Origin: Planctomycetaceae bacterium
GTDB lineage: Bacteria > Planctomycetota > Planctomycetia > Planctomycetales > Planctomycetaceae
Reading direction: 5' to 3'
NCBI GenBank assembly: GCA_021732785.1
Contig: JAKFUG010000009.1
Coordinates: 1-37,249 of the forward strand
DNA: 37,249 bases
The first letter of the stretch is position 1, and the number at the start of each line of letters is the position of its first letter. Position numbers and translations under genes: made by a program. Below are positions 1 through 8,765 of this stretch, one piece after another. The notes below the pieces were generated by a model. It had not been told where the DNA came from, made no database searches, and saw only the letters and a list, made by a program, of their open reading frames with translations.

Positions 1-523
1 CGATCAACTTGGATGAAGTCCGGCCCGATCCGAAAGCGCAATACAACTTCACCGATCCCGATTCACGGATCATGAAGGCCTCGAACAAAGGCTGGGATCA
101 GTGCGGCAACGCGCAGATCCTGGTCGATGAATCGCAGCTCATCCTCGCGGCCGATGTCACGCAGCAAGCCAACGATGTGCAGCAGGTGGCACCGCTGCTG
201 GAGCAAATGGAAGCGAATCTCGTCGACGCAGACGTGACCGCCCGACCGCACACCTTCGTCGCCGACGCCGGCTATTACAGTGATGCCAACACGCAGCGCG
301 TCGAGTCGCACGAGCTGACGCCGTACATCGCCACGCAAAGGTTGAAACATCACGAAGAGCTACCGCCGGTGCCGCGGGGCCGGATTCCCAACGGACTCAG
401 TCCGAAGCAGCGAATGGCCCGATCGCTGCGGACGAAAGTGGGCCGAGCGACGTACAAGAAGAGGAAGGGACAAGTCGAACCGGTGTTCGGTCAGATCAAA
501 CAGGGGGGCGGTTTTCGCCAGTT
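1..523 (+). pseudogene. IS1182-family transposase, left copy (truncated at both ends)
   Basis: This is the C-terminal half of a DDE transposase whose 5' part lies outside the window. Visible motifs are VADAGYYSDAN (second catalytic Asp region) and GQVEPVFGQIK (catalytic Glu region), followed by GGGFRQ. At base 523 the sequence changes into the reverse complement of the neighbouring copy. The reading frame then runs on to 692 through antisense sequence and gains an unrelated tail. About 28 native C-terminal residues and the IS end are missing compared with IS1182 proteins. The copy is therefore unlikely to be active. It differs from the right copy by scattered substitutions, for instance none in bases 1-60 but four in bases 61-120. 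Confidence 0.8.
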
Positions 524-1084
524 GCCATTCGGCCTGCATCTTCTTCAGGCTCCGCATCGCGAACTGTCGAAAACCACCTCCCTGCTTGATCTGACCGAAC
601 ACCGGTTCGACTTGACCCTTCCGTTTCTTATATGTCGCTCGACCCGTTTTCGTCCGCAGCGATCGGGCCATGCGCTGCTTCGGTGTGAGTGACTGCGGGA
701 TTCGCCCCCGCGGCACCGGCGGTAACTCTTCGTGATGTTTCAATCGCTGCGTTGCGATGTACGGCGTGATGTCGTGCGACACCACGCACTGCGTGTTCGC
801 ATCACTGTAATACCCCGCGTCGGCGACGAAGGTGTGCGGTCGGGCGGTCACGTCTGCGTCGACGAGATTCGCTTCCATTTGCTCCAGCAGCGGTGCCACC
901 TGCTGCACGTCGTTGGCTTGCTGCGTCACATCGGCCGCGAGGATGAGCTGCGCTTCGTCAACCAAAACCTGCGCGTTGCCGCACTGATCCCAGCCCTTGT
1001 TCGAGGCCTTCATGATCCGTGAATCGGGATCGGTGAAGTTGTATTGCGCTTTCGGATCGGGCCGGACTTCATCCAAGTTGATCG
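1..1084. repeat. Imperfect inverted repeat, 523-bp arms, 38-bp loop
   Basis: Bases 1-523 pair with 562-1084 without gaps where I aligned them (position p pairs with 1085 minus p). The loop at 524-561 belongs to the right IS copy. The left arm is cut by the window edge, so the true repeat may be longer. The arms differ at scattered positions, which argues against a simple foldback artefact of one molecule and for two diverged IS copies brought together by deletion or inversion. Confidence 0.85.
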
Positions 1085-1829
1085 TCTGCGGTTCCTTTCC
1101 CTCGGCTTCACGAATCGCGTTCTGGGCCGCATTTTCTGCGGCGGCCTTCGTTCGCGCTTCCGCTTCCAACGCCGCCTTGGCCTCACGAATCTTCTTCAGG
1201 CGAGACTCCCGCCGTTGCAGTTCGTCTGGCAGTTCGTCACCCCGACGATTCGCCCCGTGCTCCGCGTCGTCCGCTTGATCGTCCGCCTCGGCCTGCGCCA
1301 ACAGGTCGCGGATTTCCTGCTGTAAACGGGCTTCCTCGGTCTGCATGCGGTCGTAGCTCATCGCTTTGTGCCGCGAGGCGTTCGCTTTGATCTTCGTCCC
1401 GTCCAGCGCGATCCGGCCGAGCTTCAACAGTCCCGAGGTCGCCGCCAGTTTCAGGACTTCGATGAACAATGTCTCAAACGTGGCCAGGTGCCGACGGCGA
1501 AACTCGCTGATCGCACGGAAGTCGGGAGCATCCTCACCCACGATCACCCGGCAGGCGACATCCTGCTCGCACCGCTGCATGATCTTCCGCGACGACCGCG
1601 TCCCGGTGGCATAGTTGAAGATCAACAGCGTCAGCATCATCCGTGGGTGAAACGGCGGATAACCTCGCAATTCCCGCTCGTAGTACGCCGTGATCGAACT
1701 GATGTCGAGTTCCCGCACAGCATCCATCAGGAAGTAGACCAGATGCCCCTCCGGCAACCAGTCCCGCGGTGACGGCGGCAACAACCACGCCTGCTCCGGC
1801 TGCCACGCCCGATAAACCTTCTCGCTCAC
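360..1829 (-). pseudogene. IS1182-family transposase, right copy (C-terminus replaced)
   Basis: This is a nearly complete DDE transposase with the N-terminal DUF772-type domain (YRAWQPEQAWLLPPSPRDWLPEGH and onward), the ALDGTKIKANAS motif with the first catalytic Asp, a charged helical insert rich in Glu and Arg, VADAGYYSDAN and GQVEPVFGQIK. I chose the GTG at 1829 because GGAGG lies about seven bases upstream and the family starts close to SEKVYR. An upstream ATG at 1898 would add a Gly/Val/Trp-rich stretch with no family look. Native sequence continues to MQAEWQ and stops at about 524. From there the frame reads antisense through the left copy to a stop at 360. Only about 10-15 native residues seem lost, but the 3' terminal repeat is gone, so transposition of this copy alone is unlikely. 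Confidence 0.8.
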
Positions 1830-1936
1830 CGCCAACCTCCCTGCCCAACACCACCCCGACACCACCCCAACCAACAACCCACCCACGCCGACACGCATTG
1901 GAGGAGAATTTCACTCTCTTGTCCAGAGCGCGATGA

Positions 1937-2383
1937 TTACAGGGACGGGCTCCTAGGCCGTATCCATGTGACGCCTATCATGTCCCCACGGCTGAGGCCT
2001 TAGCGGATGTCACCGCGGCTCGGTATGCGTCGGCGATCTGTTCGACGCATCGTCAAAGCGATCACCGTGACGCAAACGGGGAATGTAGCTACGCCGGATC
2101 GACCGCGCATTGTGAGGCGATCACGGGGGTCTATCTGCGGCCGACCTGGAACGGAGATCTCGCCGCGGTGTACGAACACACGGGGCTCGTCGATCAACAG
2201 AGCTGGGGCGCTGTGCCGAGTGGCACGGACACCCTTCGGTACTTCGGCGGAGCCGCGAAGCTCCGCGAGGGTGCCTACGGAACGCCGCTCCCGGCGGTCC
2301 GCAAACGCATTGCCACGGGCGAGACTTGGGCATTCCGGGTGTGCGACGGATTTCGCGCGAAATCACTCATGGAGGCGATCTGA
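1937..2383 (+). pseudogene. C-terminal remnant of an unidentified gene cut by the IS
   Basis: An open frame without a good start runs from just past the IS end to a TGA at 2381-2383. It encodes about 148 residues of normal-looking composition, for example LADVTAARYASAICSTH, GVYLRPTWNGDLAAVYEHTG and TDTLRYFGGAAKLREGAYG. The other two frames here are Arg/Ser-rich and look like shadows. Its stop overlaps the start of the next gene by one base (TGATG), which suggests both belonged to one operon. I do not recognise the family. Its N-terminus was probably removed by the IS event. A GTG at 2168 could restart a 71-residue piece, but I see no reason to think it functions. Confidence 0.55.
2349..2364. 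promoter_or_regulatory. Palindrome site A (variant)
   Basis: A perfect 16-bp palindrome, GATTTCGCGCGAAATC, ends 18 bases upstream of the start at 2383. The half-site GATTTCG is the same as in sites C, D and E, but the two halves are separated by two bases instead of one. It lies within the last codons of the remnant gene. Confidence 0.5.
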
Positions 2384-3051
2384 TGAATTCACGTCGGTTC
2401 TTGTCCGAGGCCGCGCGAGCTGCAGCGCTCGTGCGGGTGTTTGCTTTGTTGGTCGCGATGGTCAGTTTTTGCGAGGCTGCCGCGCCGCGTGCCTCGGCGG
2501 TCGTTGCCGTGGCGATCGCCGTCGACGAACTGTTGCAGGAGAACACGCCGGCACTGCCCGACACCCTCGACGATGAGGATCCGCAGCCGGCGGAGCCTGA
2601 GCCCACGGCCCGCGTGTGTCCGTGTGGCTGCGGTAAAGAGCATTGCGGGTGCTCGAAGTCGAAGTCTGATGAGCCGATCAAGGAAGCGACGGACACGCGA
2701 AAGGTGGTGCGGATGTGGTCGCCGCTGTGGTGCGGTTGCTGCCGGACCGAAGAACGCTGGATCCGGGACGAGGGTGGAAAACCGGACGGCGACGCCGAGG
2801 TTCGGGTCGAAGTGATTCACGAGGAGAAGGAAGGCGTCGTCGCTTATCCCCACTTCGAGGGACCGAACGGCAACACTCTGACCGGGTTGCATCACTGGCC
2901 GGAGATCAAGGCGCTGGCAATACCCCGCCCTATCACAAAGCCCGCTGTGACGCCTCAGCCGCCGTCGACGGTCAGCATGGCCCGGCCGTCGCACGTTTCC
3001 CCGCACGCCCGTCTCGTGCAGAGTGGGGGGGCGTGGTGGTGGGTCTGGTGA
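2383..3051 (+). CDS. Cys-rich protein with N-terminal signal or membrane segment
   Basis: A 222-residue protein of unknown function. The N-terminus (residues 10-35) has a basic start and a hydrophobic stretch, VRVFALLVAMVSFCEAA, compatible with a signal peptide or anchor. An acidic, Pro-rich linker (55-75) precedes a Cys cluster at C79, C81, C83, C88 and C90, and a second at C117, C119 and C120, which could bind metal. The C-terminal third is Pro/Ser-rich and ends in a Trp-rich tail (GGAWWWVW). The start at ATG 2383 is preferred because GGAGG lies nine bases upstream and the stop of the previous frame overlaps it. It sits just upstream of terminase, so it may be a phage accessory gene. No family was recognised. 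Confidence 0.65.
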   Translation: MNSRRFLSEAARAAALVRVFALLVAMVSFCEAAAPRASAVVAVAIAVDELLQENTPALPDTLDDEDPQPAEPEPTARVCPCGCGKEHCGCSKSKSDEPIKEATDTRKVVRMWSPLWCGCCRTEERWIRDEGGKPDGDAEVRVEVIHEEKEGVVAYPHFEGPNGNTLTGLHHWPEIKALAIPRPITKPAVTPQPPSTVSMARPSHVSPHARLVQSGGAWWWVW

Positions 3052-3067
3052 CCGGGCGGGCCGGGCC

Positions 3068-3088
3068 GGGGGCCTGAGGCAGGCCCCC
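3068..3088 (+). terminator. GC-rich hairpin after the Cys-rich gene
   Basis: A 9-bp perfect stem (GGGGGCCTG with CAGGCCCCC) closes a 3-base loop, 17 bases after the stop at 3051. There is no U run directly after it, although a T-rich stretch follows at 3107-3120. It could be a terminator or attenuator between this gene and the terminase operon. Confidence 0.45.
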
Positions 3089-3201
3089 GCCCCCCCTGGG
3101 TAGGTTCTTTTTCGTGTTTTCCTTCTCCTGATGGACCACGGAAGCACCGGACGCGTGGACACAGTTCGCTCGGTTTAATTCGTTCGTTGACTTGATGGGT
3201 G

Positions 3202-5328
3202 ATGAACCCGCGCATGGCAAAGAAAGCAACACGAGAAACGGCCGCGGCTGCGCGTAAACGCCACGAGGCGGAGAACGCGGCCGCGGCTGCTCGCATGCAG
3301 GCGAAGCGCGACGCCGGCCGCGACCTCGGTGAACTGCCGAAGGCCCGTCACAAGAAGGAACGGGCGAAGGGCGAAACCGATCCGGAATTCTTTCTGAAGT
3401 TCTTTCTTCCGAAAGCCTTCCCCCTCAAGTTCGGCACTCCGCACTCGGCCTATATCGAAGCGCTCGATCGCATCTGCACCGAGGGCGGGCGCAAGGCGAT
3501 CGCGATGCGGCGCGGCGGCGGCAAGTCCACGATCACGCGCGGGATGGCGTTGCGGGCGGTCCTCTACAAGATGCGTAGCTTTGTGTTCAACCTGGGTGCC
3601 AACGATCAGAAGGCCGACGAAGCGATCGCCTTTTGGTCGATGGTGCTCCTGCGCAATGAGCGGATCGGCGAAGCCTTCCCGGAAGTCTGTGTCCCGTTGC
3701 GGCGGATGGGTCGGGTCGGTCAACGCAAACCGCTGTACCAAGGCCACGAGATCGAGATGCAGCTCGGCTCGTCGATGATCGTGCTCCCCGATATTCCGGG
3801 GAGCGTCTCCGCTGGGGCGGTGCTGGCCTCGGCGTCCCTCATGTCCGCGTCGCTCCGCGGGACGCACTACATGCGATCCGACGGGGAAGTCGCACGGCCC
3901 GACGTTGTGATCCTCGACGATCCGCAAACTCCGGAAACGGCCCGGTCCGCAACGCAGACCGAAGGGCGAGAGCGGATCGTCCTGGGCGACGTGCTCAAAG
4001 TCTCCGGGCCGAATGTCGAGATTGCGGCGATCATGCCTTGCACGCCGATTCGACCGCATGACCTGGCGGAGCGTTTCCTCTCACATGATCTGCATCCGGA
4101 GTGGGAAGGCGCTCGCTACCCAATGCTGTTGTCGATGCCCGACAACATGGATCTTTGGGAAGAGTACAACCGCCGACGAAAACATGGGATGCTGCACGGC
4201 CAAGGGAAGCGCTGGGCGACGGCCTTCTACAAAGAGAACCGCCGCGCCATGGACGCGGGGGCCAAGGCGAGCTGGGCCGAGAACTTCAACCCAGGAGAGA
4301 TCTCCGCTATTCAGTCGGCCATGAATCTCTACTTCGAGGACGGTGCGAGTTTCGCGGCCGAGTGTCAGTGTCAGCCGCTCCGTCAAAGTCTCGACGTTGA
4401 CCAGCTCGATCGTGATCGGCTTCTCGGCCGAATCAACGACCTCGGCCCTTCGATCATTCCGGAAAACACGACGCTCATCACGGCTTTCGTCGACTTGCAT
4501 CGCAACGCCCACTATTGGGCCGTGGTCGCCTGGTCGGGTGAGTTCGGCGGAACGCTCATCAGCTATGGAACGTGGCCGGATCAACCCGACCTCTACTTCA
4601 ATCTCATCGACGTGCGGAACACTCTCGAAAAGAAGTACGTCGGGCACACGATGGAATCCGCCGTGAAGCGAGGACTTGCCGAAGTACTCGACTATCTGCT
4701 TGGCCGGCAGTGGGTGACACCGACAGGCCGGACAATGGAGGTCTCGCTCGCCCTGGCGGATTGCGGCTGGGGACAAACGAAGAACCAAGTTTTCGACGTG
4801 TGTGCGCAAAAGAAGTGGCGCGGGCGGGTGATGCCCTCAAAGGGTCGCGGGATTGGCCCAGGCGACAAGCCGCTCTCGGAATGGCGACGGCAAGACAAGG
4901 ATATCCCCGGCCCGTTGGGCCGTTGTTACGAGTGGCTGATCCCCTTCGATAAAAAGGGCAACCCGTGCCGGTCCGTCACCTTTTCGTCGAACTTCTGGAA
5001 GTCATTCACCGCCGAGCGACTGCATTCCCCGATCGGCTTCGCCTCGTCGCTCATGTTCCACGCGCCGGCCGCGGGGCGTGATCACCGATTGCTCGTCGAT
5101 CACCTCGTCGCCGAGAAACGTGTCCCCTTCACCACGAAGAACCAAACCGGCGACGTGTGGGTACCGCAACCCTCGAAGCCGGATAACCACTGGTGGGACG
5201 GTCTCGTCGGCTGTGCAGTCGCGGCTTCGGTCCGCGGTCTGCGATTGGTCGACCTGGCTCCCGCCGACAAGCCACCCCCCCGCAAGTCGCGACGTGTTCC
5301 GCGTCGCGCGACTCAACTGGATTTTTAA
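3202..5328 (+). CDS. Phage terminase large subunit
   Basis: This is the ATPase-nuclease motor that cuts and packages phage DNA into the prohead through the portal. The 708-residue protein has a charged Ala/Arg/Lys-rich N-terminal 55 residues, a Walker A motif RRGGGKST at 103-110, and a Walker B motif VVILDD at about 235-240. The C-terminal nuclease fold has acidic positions in TAFVDLHRN (about 431) and LALADCGWG (about 519). Length and motif order fit large terminases. No small terminase was seen; the remnant or an upstream gene outside the window might be it. ATG 3202 and ATG 3214 are both possible starts, and neither has a strong ribosome site. It is followed after 3 bases by the zinc-ribbon gene. 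Confidence 0.9.
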   Translation: MNPRMAKKATRETAAAARKRHEAENAAAAARMQAKRDAGRDLGELPKARHKKERAKGETDPEFFLKFFLPKAFPLKFGTPHSAYIEALDRICTEGGRKAIAMRRGGGKSTITRGMALRAVLYKMRSFVFNLGANDQKADEAIAFWSMVLLRNERIGEAFPEVCVPLRRMGRVGQRKPLYQGHEIEMQLGSSMIVLPDIPGSVSAGAVLASASLMSASLRGTHYMRSDGEVARPDVVILDDPQTPETARSATQTEGRERIVLGDVLKVSGPNVEIAAIMPCTPIRPHDLAERFLSHDLHPEWEGARYPMLLSMPDNMDLWEEYNRRRKHGMLHGQGKRWATAFYKENRRAMDAGAKASWAENFNPGEISAIQSAMNLYFEDGASFAAECQCQPLRQSLDVDQLDRDRLLGRINDLGPSIIPENTTLITAFVDLHRNAHYWAVVAWSGEFGGTLISYGTWPDQPDLYFNLIDVRNTLEKKYVGHTMESAVKRGLAEVLDYLLGRQWVTPTGRTMEVSLALADCGWGQTKNQVFDVCAQKKWRGRVMPSKGRGIGPGDKPLSEWRRQDKDIPGPLGRCYEWLIPFDKKGNPCRSVTFSSNFWKSFTAERLHSPIGFASSLMFHAPAAGRDHRLLVDHLVAEKRVPFTTKNQTGDVWVPQPSKPDNHWWDGLVGCAVAASVRGLRLVDLAPADKPPPRKSRRVPRRATQLDF

Positions 5329-5331
5329 CCA

Positions 5332-5655
5332 ATGGTGAAGAAGCCCCGTCCTCAAGTGAAGCCAATCCCCGCGAAGCCGGCGAACGTCGCCAAGGCGGAG
5401 ATGATCCAAACTCCCGCGGGCCGTCCCGCGGGGAGCGCGAACCGACACTATGCGGATCTGGTCGTGTTGCCGCCGGCGTGCCCGATGTGTGAAGGAACCA
5501 ACTTCACGCCACGACAGCAAACCATTTCGCGCGAAATCAACGGAACCTTACTCGATGGCCGGATCTACAACCGGATCGTGTGGAGCAAGGCCCGTTGCAC
5601 GGGCTGCGGTCAGTGGGTTGCGTTTCGTGAGTTTCATCTCGTGAACCCGCAGTGA
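5332..5655 (+). CDS. Small zinc-ribbon protein
   Basis: A 107-residue protein with two Cys pairs, C50-x2-C53 and C89-x2-C92, spaced like a zinc ribbon, and a Lys/Pro-rich N-terminal tail of about 40 residues. It starts 3 bases after the terminase stop and is probably translated by coupling. A place between terminase and connector genes is common for small DNA-binding or packaging accessory proteins, but the actual role is unknown. The frame crosses palindrome site B. Confidence 0.7.
   Translation: MVKKPRPQVKPIPAKPANVAKAEMIQTPAGRPAGSANRHYADLVVLPPACPMCEGTNFTPRQQTISREINGTLLDGRIYNRIVWSKARCTGCGQWVAFREFHLVNPQ
5524..5537. promoter_or_regulatory. Palindrome site B (variant, inside a gene)
   Basis: The perfect 14-bp palindrome ATTTCGCGCGAAAT lies within the zinc-ribbon gene. 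With flanks it reads CATTTCGC-GCGAAATCA, sharing the right half of the site seen at 10347, 17154 and 23783. Because it is coding (Thr-Ile-Ser-Arg-Glu-Ile), chance is harder to exclude here than at the intergenic sites. Confidence 0.35.
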
Positions 5656-5744
5656 CTTAAGCAAAACAATGAAGGAATCACATATCCGGTCTGCGCTTGT
5701 GATCGCCTGGCGGCGAAGATCTCCCTCAACCAAGGGGGGAGCAC

Positions 5745-5945
5745 ATGGCCGACAACGCCGCCAAGATCGCCGAGCTGGAAGCGAAGTTGCAACGCGGGAT
5801 GACCGCGTTTGCGACCGACGGGCAATCCGCCTCGTATGACCTCGACGCCATCCGGGCCGAACTGACCCGGCTCCGCGGTACCGACACAACGGCCCGACGC
5901 CGGAAGCCGGTGATCACGAAGATTCAGCTCGGGGGCTTCCAATGA
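5745..5945 (+). CDS. gpW-like head-tail connector
   Basis: A 66-residue protein beginning MADNAAKIAELEAKLQRGM and containing DGQSASYDLDAIRAELTRLR. This matches the small lambda gpW family, which plugs the portal after packaging and makes the platform for tail attachment. GGGGGGA sits just upstream of the ATG. The stop overlaps the portal start by 4 bases (ATGA). Position directly before the portal gene supports the call. Confidence 0.75.
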   Translation: MADNAAKIAELEAKLQRGMTAFATDGQSASYDLDAIRAELTRLRGTDTTARRRKPVITKIQLGGFQ

Positions 5946-7444
5946 TTGCGAAGCCCTCAGACATTGAACCGACTGCATCGTACGGCTGGCGCGGCCTCGT
6001 CGAGCGTGCCTGGCAGTCGGGCCGATCGATGCTCGGCTATGACGCCGTCGATGTGAAAGACCGCCGCCGGCAAGCTGGCCCGTCGCTCCGATCGGAAGAT
6101 CTCGAACTCGACGCGACCAAGCGCCGTCTGATGCACGCGCAAAGCCGCGACGTAATCCGGAACTTCGCCATCGCGTCCTGGGCGATCCGAAAACATCTCG
6201 ACTTTGATTCGCGGTTCACCTTCGCCTCGAACACGAAGACCGACATCGACAAGCAGATCGAAGAGCTGATCGACGAGGCTTCGCAACCGGGCAACTGTGA
6301 AGTCACCGGGCAAATGTCCCAAGCTCAACTGACACGGGCGATCGAAACCCGCGGGGTGAGCGATGGCGACGTCCTGGCTGTGAAGATGCAGGACGGCCGC
6401 GTGCAACTCATCACGAGCGACCGAATCCGTGATAGCGGGCTGTGGAGCGCGATCGACAACGATGTCTATCACGGCGTGCGGATCAACGGTGTCGGCACGG
6501 CACAATCCTACGCGATTCATCGCCGCCTGCGATGGGGTGGGTTTCAATTCGAGCGTGAAGTCCCCGCCGCGAATGTCTTCTTTCACGGGTATCGGGAAGG
6601 GACTGATCAAGTCCGCGGGATCACTCCCCTCTCGGCCGGTCTCAATGCGTTGCAGGACGTTTACGAGGGCTTCGACTACGCCCTTCAGAAGGCGAAGATC
6701 TCGCAACTCTTCGGGCTGGTGTTCACCCGCGAAGGTCTGAATCAGGCCGAGACGCTCCAACAAACCGAGGAAGCCGAGGCCGCTGAGGAAGAGGACGAAG
6801 AAGCCGCGGCTCGGTACGCAGTCAACCTCAAAGGCGGTCCGTTCAAAGTCGAACTGGAGAAAGGCGACTCCGTCGAGTGGCTGGAATCGAAGACGCCGTC
6901 CGTCGAAACGATGGAACTGCTAAAGACGATGATCGGCGTCTCGCTCAAGTCCCTCGATATCCCGCTGTGCTTTTATGACGAGGGGCTGACCAACTTCTTC
7001 GGACAGCGGGCCGCGCTGATCCTGTACCTGGAAAGCTGCAAGACCAAGCGGCAAAACCTGCGCACGAACTGGCTCGACCCGTGGACGCGGTGGAAGCTGC
7101 AGCGCTGGGTGCTCGATGGCCGGCTCGTGCTCCCCGCGGGGATGACCGTCGACAAGGTGCCGTTCACCTGGCAACCGGCCGGCTGTCCTTACTGGAATCC
7201 GTCACAGGAAGTGAATGCCGACGTGCAGGCGATCAAAGCCGGCCTGGCGACATTCGAGGATGTTTATCGCGAACGAACTGGCCGCGATTGGTTCGCGGAC
7301 ATGGAACGGCTCTCCGAGCAGTACAAGCATCTGCAAAAGCTCGGTCTGCCGATCGATCCGCAACTTGTCCCCATGATCATGGCTCCCACTCAGCAAGGAT
7401 CCGACAATGCCTACCAAGCGGCTCTCGCTGCCCTCTCGGTTTGA
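5942..7444 (+). CDS. Phage portal protein (lambda gpB type)
   Basis: A 500-residue protein that would form the dodecameric ring at one capsid vertex through which DNA passes. The N-terminal segment includes the pattern RDVIRNFAIASWAIRKHLD, then VSDGDVLAVKMQDGRVQLI and SDRIRDSG, typical of lambda-type portals. Further on there are a PLSAGLNALQDVYEGFDYALQ segment, an acidic insert (EEAEAAEEEDEEAAA, about residue 280), and a conserved-looking C-terminal part with GLTNFFGQRAALI and WNPSQEVNADVQAI. Its length is close to lambda gpB. The next gene begins inside its last 38 bases. Confidence 0.9.
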   Translation: MIAKPSDIEPTASYGWRGLVERAWQSGRSMLGYDAVDVKDRRRQAGPSLRSEDLELDATKRRLMHAQSRDVIRNFAIASWAIRKHLDFDSRFTFASNTKTDIDKQIEELIDEASQPGNCEVTGQMSQAQLTRAIETRGVSDGDVLAVKMQDGRVQLITSDRIRDSGLWSAIDNDVYHGVRINGVGTAQSYAIHRRLRWGGFQFEREVPAANVFFHGYREGTDQVRGITPLSAGLNALQDVYEGFDYALQKAKISQLFGLVFTREGLNQAETLQQTEEAEAAEEEDEEAAARYAVNLKGGPFKVELEKGDSVEWLESKTPSVETMELLKTMIGVSLKSLDIPLCFYDEGLTNFFGQRAALILYLESCKTKRQNLRTNWLDPWTRWKLQRWVLDGRLVLPAGMTVDKVPFTWQPAGCPYWNPSQEVNADVQAIKAGLATFEDVYRERTGRDWFADMERLSEQYKHLQKLGLPIDPQLVPMIMAPTQQGSDNAYQAALAALSV

Positions 7445-8702
7445 TCGTCTGCCCGTGGCTCGTGGCCTCAGCAAGCTCCCCACGTCGAAGGGGAAGTCGT
7501 CGAAGCTGGCGGCCGGTGATGATACGGACCCGACCGAAAAGACCGAGCCCGCGCCGACGGACACGAGCGAAAGCATTGCTGAGGATCCGCCGGCCGATGA
7601 TCCCGCCGACGACGAGGGCGATCCGCTTGTTCAAGTTGATCTGACCGGCGGCAAATATGGAGCGGGGATCATTCGCCGGTTCTCAGTCATGAGCCGTGGA
7701 GAAGCCTTGGGGCATGGGTTCTGGGTCGATGCGACAGCGATTCAACAAACCGCCGACGCGATCAACATGCAAGGCCTGGGGATCAAGTCTCGGTTCACGC
7801 ATCCGAGCCTCTCGGGAGACGGCTTTGGAAAGCTGCTCGGCCGTTGCTTCGATGCCGTCGTTGAAGGCGATCGCGTGCTCGCGGATCTCCACTTCCTCGT
7901 ATCGTCGCACGACACGCCGGACGGAGACCTGGCCGGCTATGTGATGAAGCTGGCCCAGGAAGCGCCGGAGAACTTCGGGGCGTCGATCGCCTTCGAGCAC
8001 GACGACGAAGGTGAAGAGCAATTCTTCGACGCAAATCAAGAAGAGATTCAAGGGACCGACAACCGGGGCAACCCGAAGTCGATCAGTCGTTTCAAGTCTC
8101 CGGATCCCGACAATGTACTCGGCCTGTGGCACATGCGGCTCGCCGAGTTGCGGGCGGTTGACATCGTCGACGAGCCGGCCGCGAATCCGAGCGGGCTCTT
8201 TCATCGTGAAACCGAAGTGCTCACTGAGGGGGGCGCGGTCCTCGACTTCGTGCTCGGCCTGAGTACGAAACCGCCGGCCTTGTCGGCGCTGTCGTTTGGG
8301 ATCGATGCCGAGCGGATGAAAGGCTTCGTGACGCGCTATGCCTCGCAAAAGGGGATCAAGCTTTCGGTCTCGAAACTGTCCACCGATCCACGCGACGAGC
8401 TGAAGCGTTACGTCGAGAAGTTCGGCGCGGAGCTGGGGGCGAAGTGGTTCGGCGAAAGCGTCCCCTGGGAAGACGCCATCGGCAAGCGGCTCGCCGCGGT
8501 TGAGGCTGAGAACAAGCAGCTCAAGACGCGGATCGAATCCGCCAAGCTCGGAGAGACCGAGGCCCTCGGATTCAGTCACCCCCCTGGCAAAGGTGGTGAC
8601 GGCGGGGGATCGAGTAAGGGGAAGGGAGACGCCCCGAAGTTTGAATCGAACGTCTCGAAGTTTGCCTCGTCCATGCGGCTCGCCACTCCGGCGAACAACT
8701 GA
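7407..8702 (+). CDS. Prohead maturation protease, probably with scaffold C-terminus
   Basis: A 431-residue protein. After an acidic, low-complexity N-terminus (residues 25-70, many Asp, Pro and Thr), the protease-like domain spans about 75-265. The likely catalytic His is in SRFTHPSL (about 132) and the Ser in NFGASIAFE (about 194). It ends with LRAVDIVDEPAANP, a signature of serine prohead proteases. The C-terminal 150 residues are helical and charged, ending in a Gly/Ser/Lys-rich tail, and could act as the scaffold. It overlaps the portal gene by 38 bases, with AAGGA upstream of the ATG. Position between portal and major capsid is standard. Confidence 0.8.
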   Translation: MPTKRLSLPSRFDRLPVARGLSKLPTSKGKSSKLAAGDDTDPTEKTEPAPTDTSESIAEDPPADDPADDEGDPLVQVDLTGGKYGAGIIRRFSVMSRGEALGHGFWVDATAIQQTADAINMQGLGIKSRFTHPSLSGDGFGKLLGRCFDAVVEGDRVLADLHFLVSSHDTPDGDLAGYVMKLAQEAPENFGASIAFEHDDEGEEQFFDANQEEIQGTDNRGNPKSISRFKSPDPDNVLGLWHMRLAELRAVDIVDEPAANPSGLFHRETEVLTEGGAVLDFVLGLSTKPPALSALSFGIDAERMKGFVTRYASQKGIKLSVSKLSTDPRDELKRYVEKFGAELGAKWFGESVPWEDAIGKRLAAVEAENKQLKTRIESAKLGETEALGFSHPPGKGGDGGGSSKGKGDAPKFESNVSKFASSMRLATPANN

Positions 8703-8705
8703 GTC

Positions 8706-8720
8706 GCCCGATGGTCGGGC
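8706..8720 (+). promoter_or_regulatory. Small hairpin before the capsid gene
   Basis: A 6-bp stem (GCCCGA with TCGGGC) and 3-base loop start just after the protease stop, followed by a pyrimidine-rich tract (CCCCTTTTCTGTTCTCTT). It could be a weak terminator or an mRNA processing or stability element ahead of the highly expressed capsid gene. Confidence 0.35.
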
Positions 8721-8765
8721 TGGCCGCGTCCCCTTTTCTGTTCTCTTCGTTCAAAGGATTGAACC

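Larger units (their letters stand above)
1..1936. mobile_element. Pair of IS1182-family insertion sequences, tail to tail
   Basis: Two copies of the same transposase gene face each other. A left copy on the plus strand enters from outside the window, and a right copy lies on the minus strand with its start at 1829. They join at about base 523, inside the 3' end of both coding regions, so neither keeps its last codons or its 3' terminal inverted repeat. The outer (5') end of the right copy lies between its start codon and about 1936, because a foreign reading frame with protein-like composition resumes at 1937. I could not identify the terminal inverted repeat or a target duplication, so the right boundary is approximate. 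Confidence 0.75.

Noticed and set aside
2007-2576. 189-residue plus-strand open frame across the remnant and the Cys-rich gene
   Set aside because: Arg/Ser-rich shadow; the overlapping frames (1937-2383 and 2383-3051) have natural composition and a TGATG junction.
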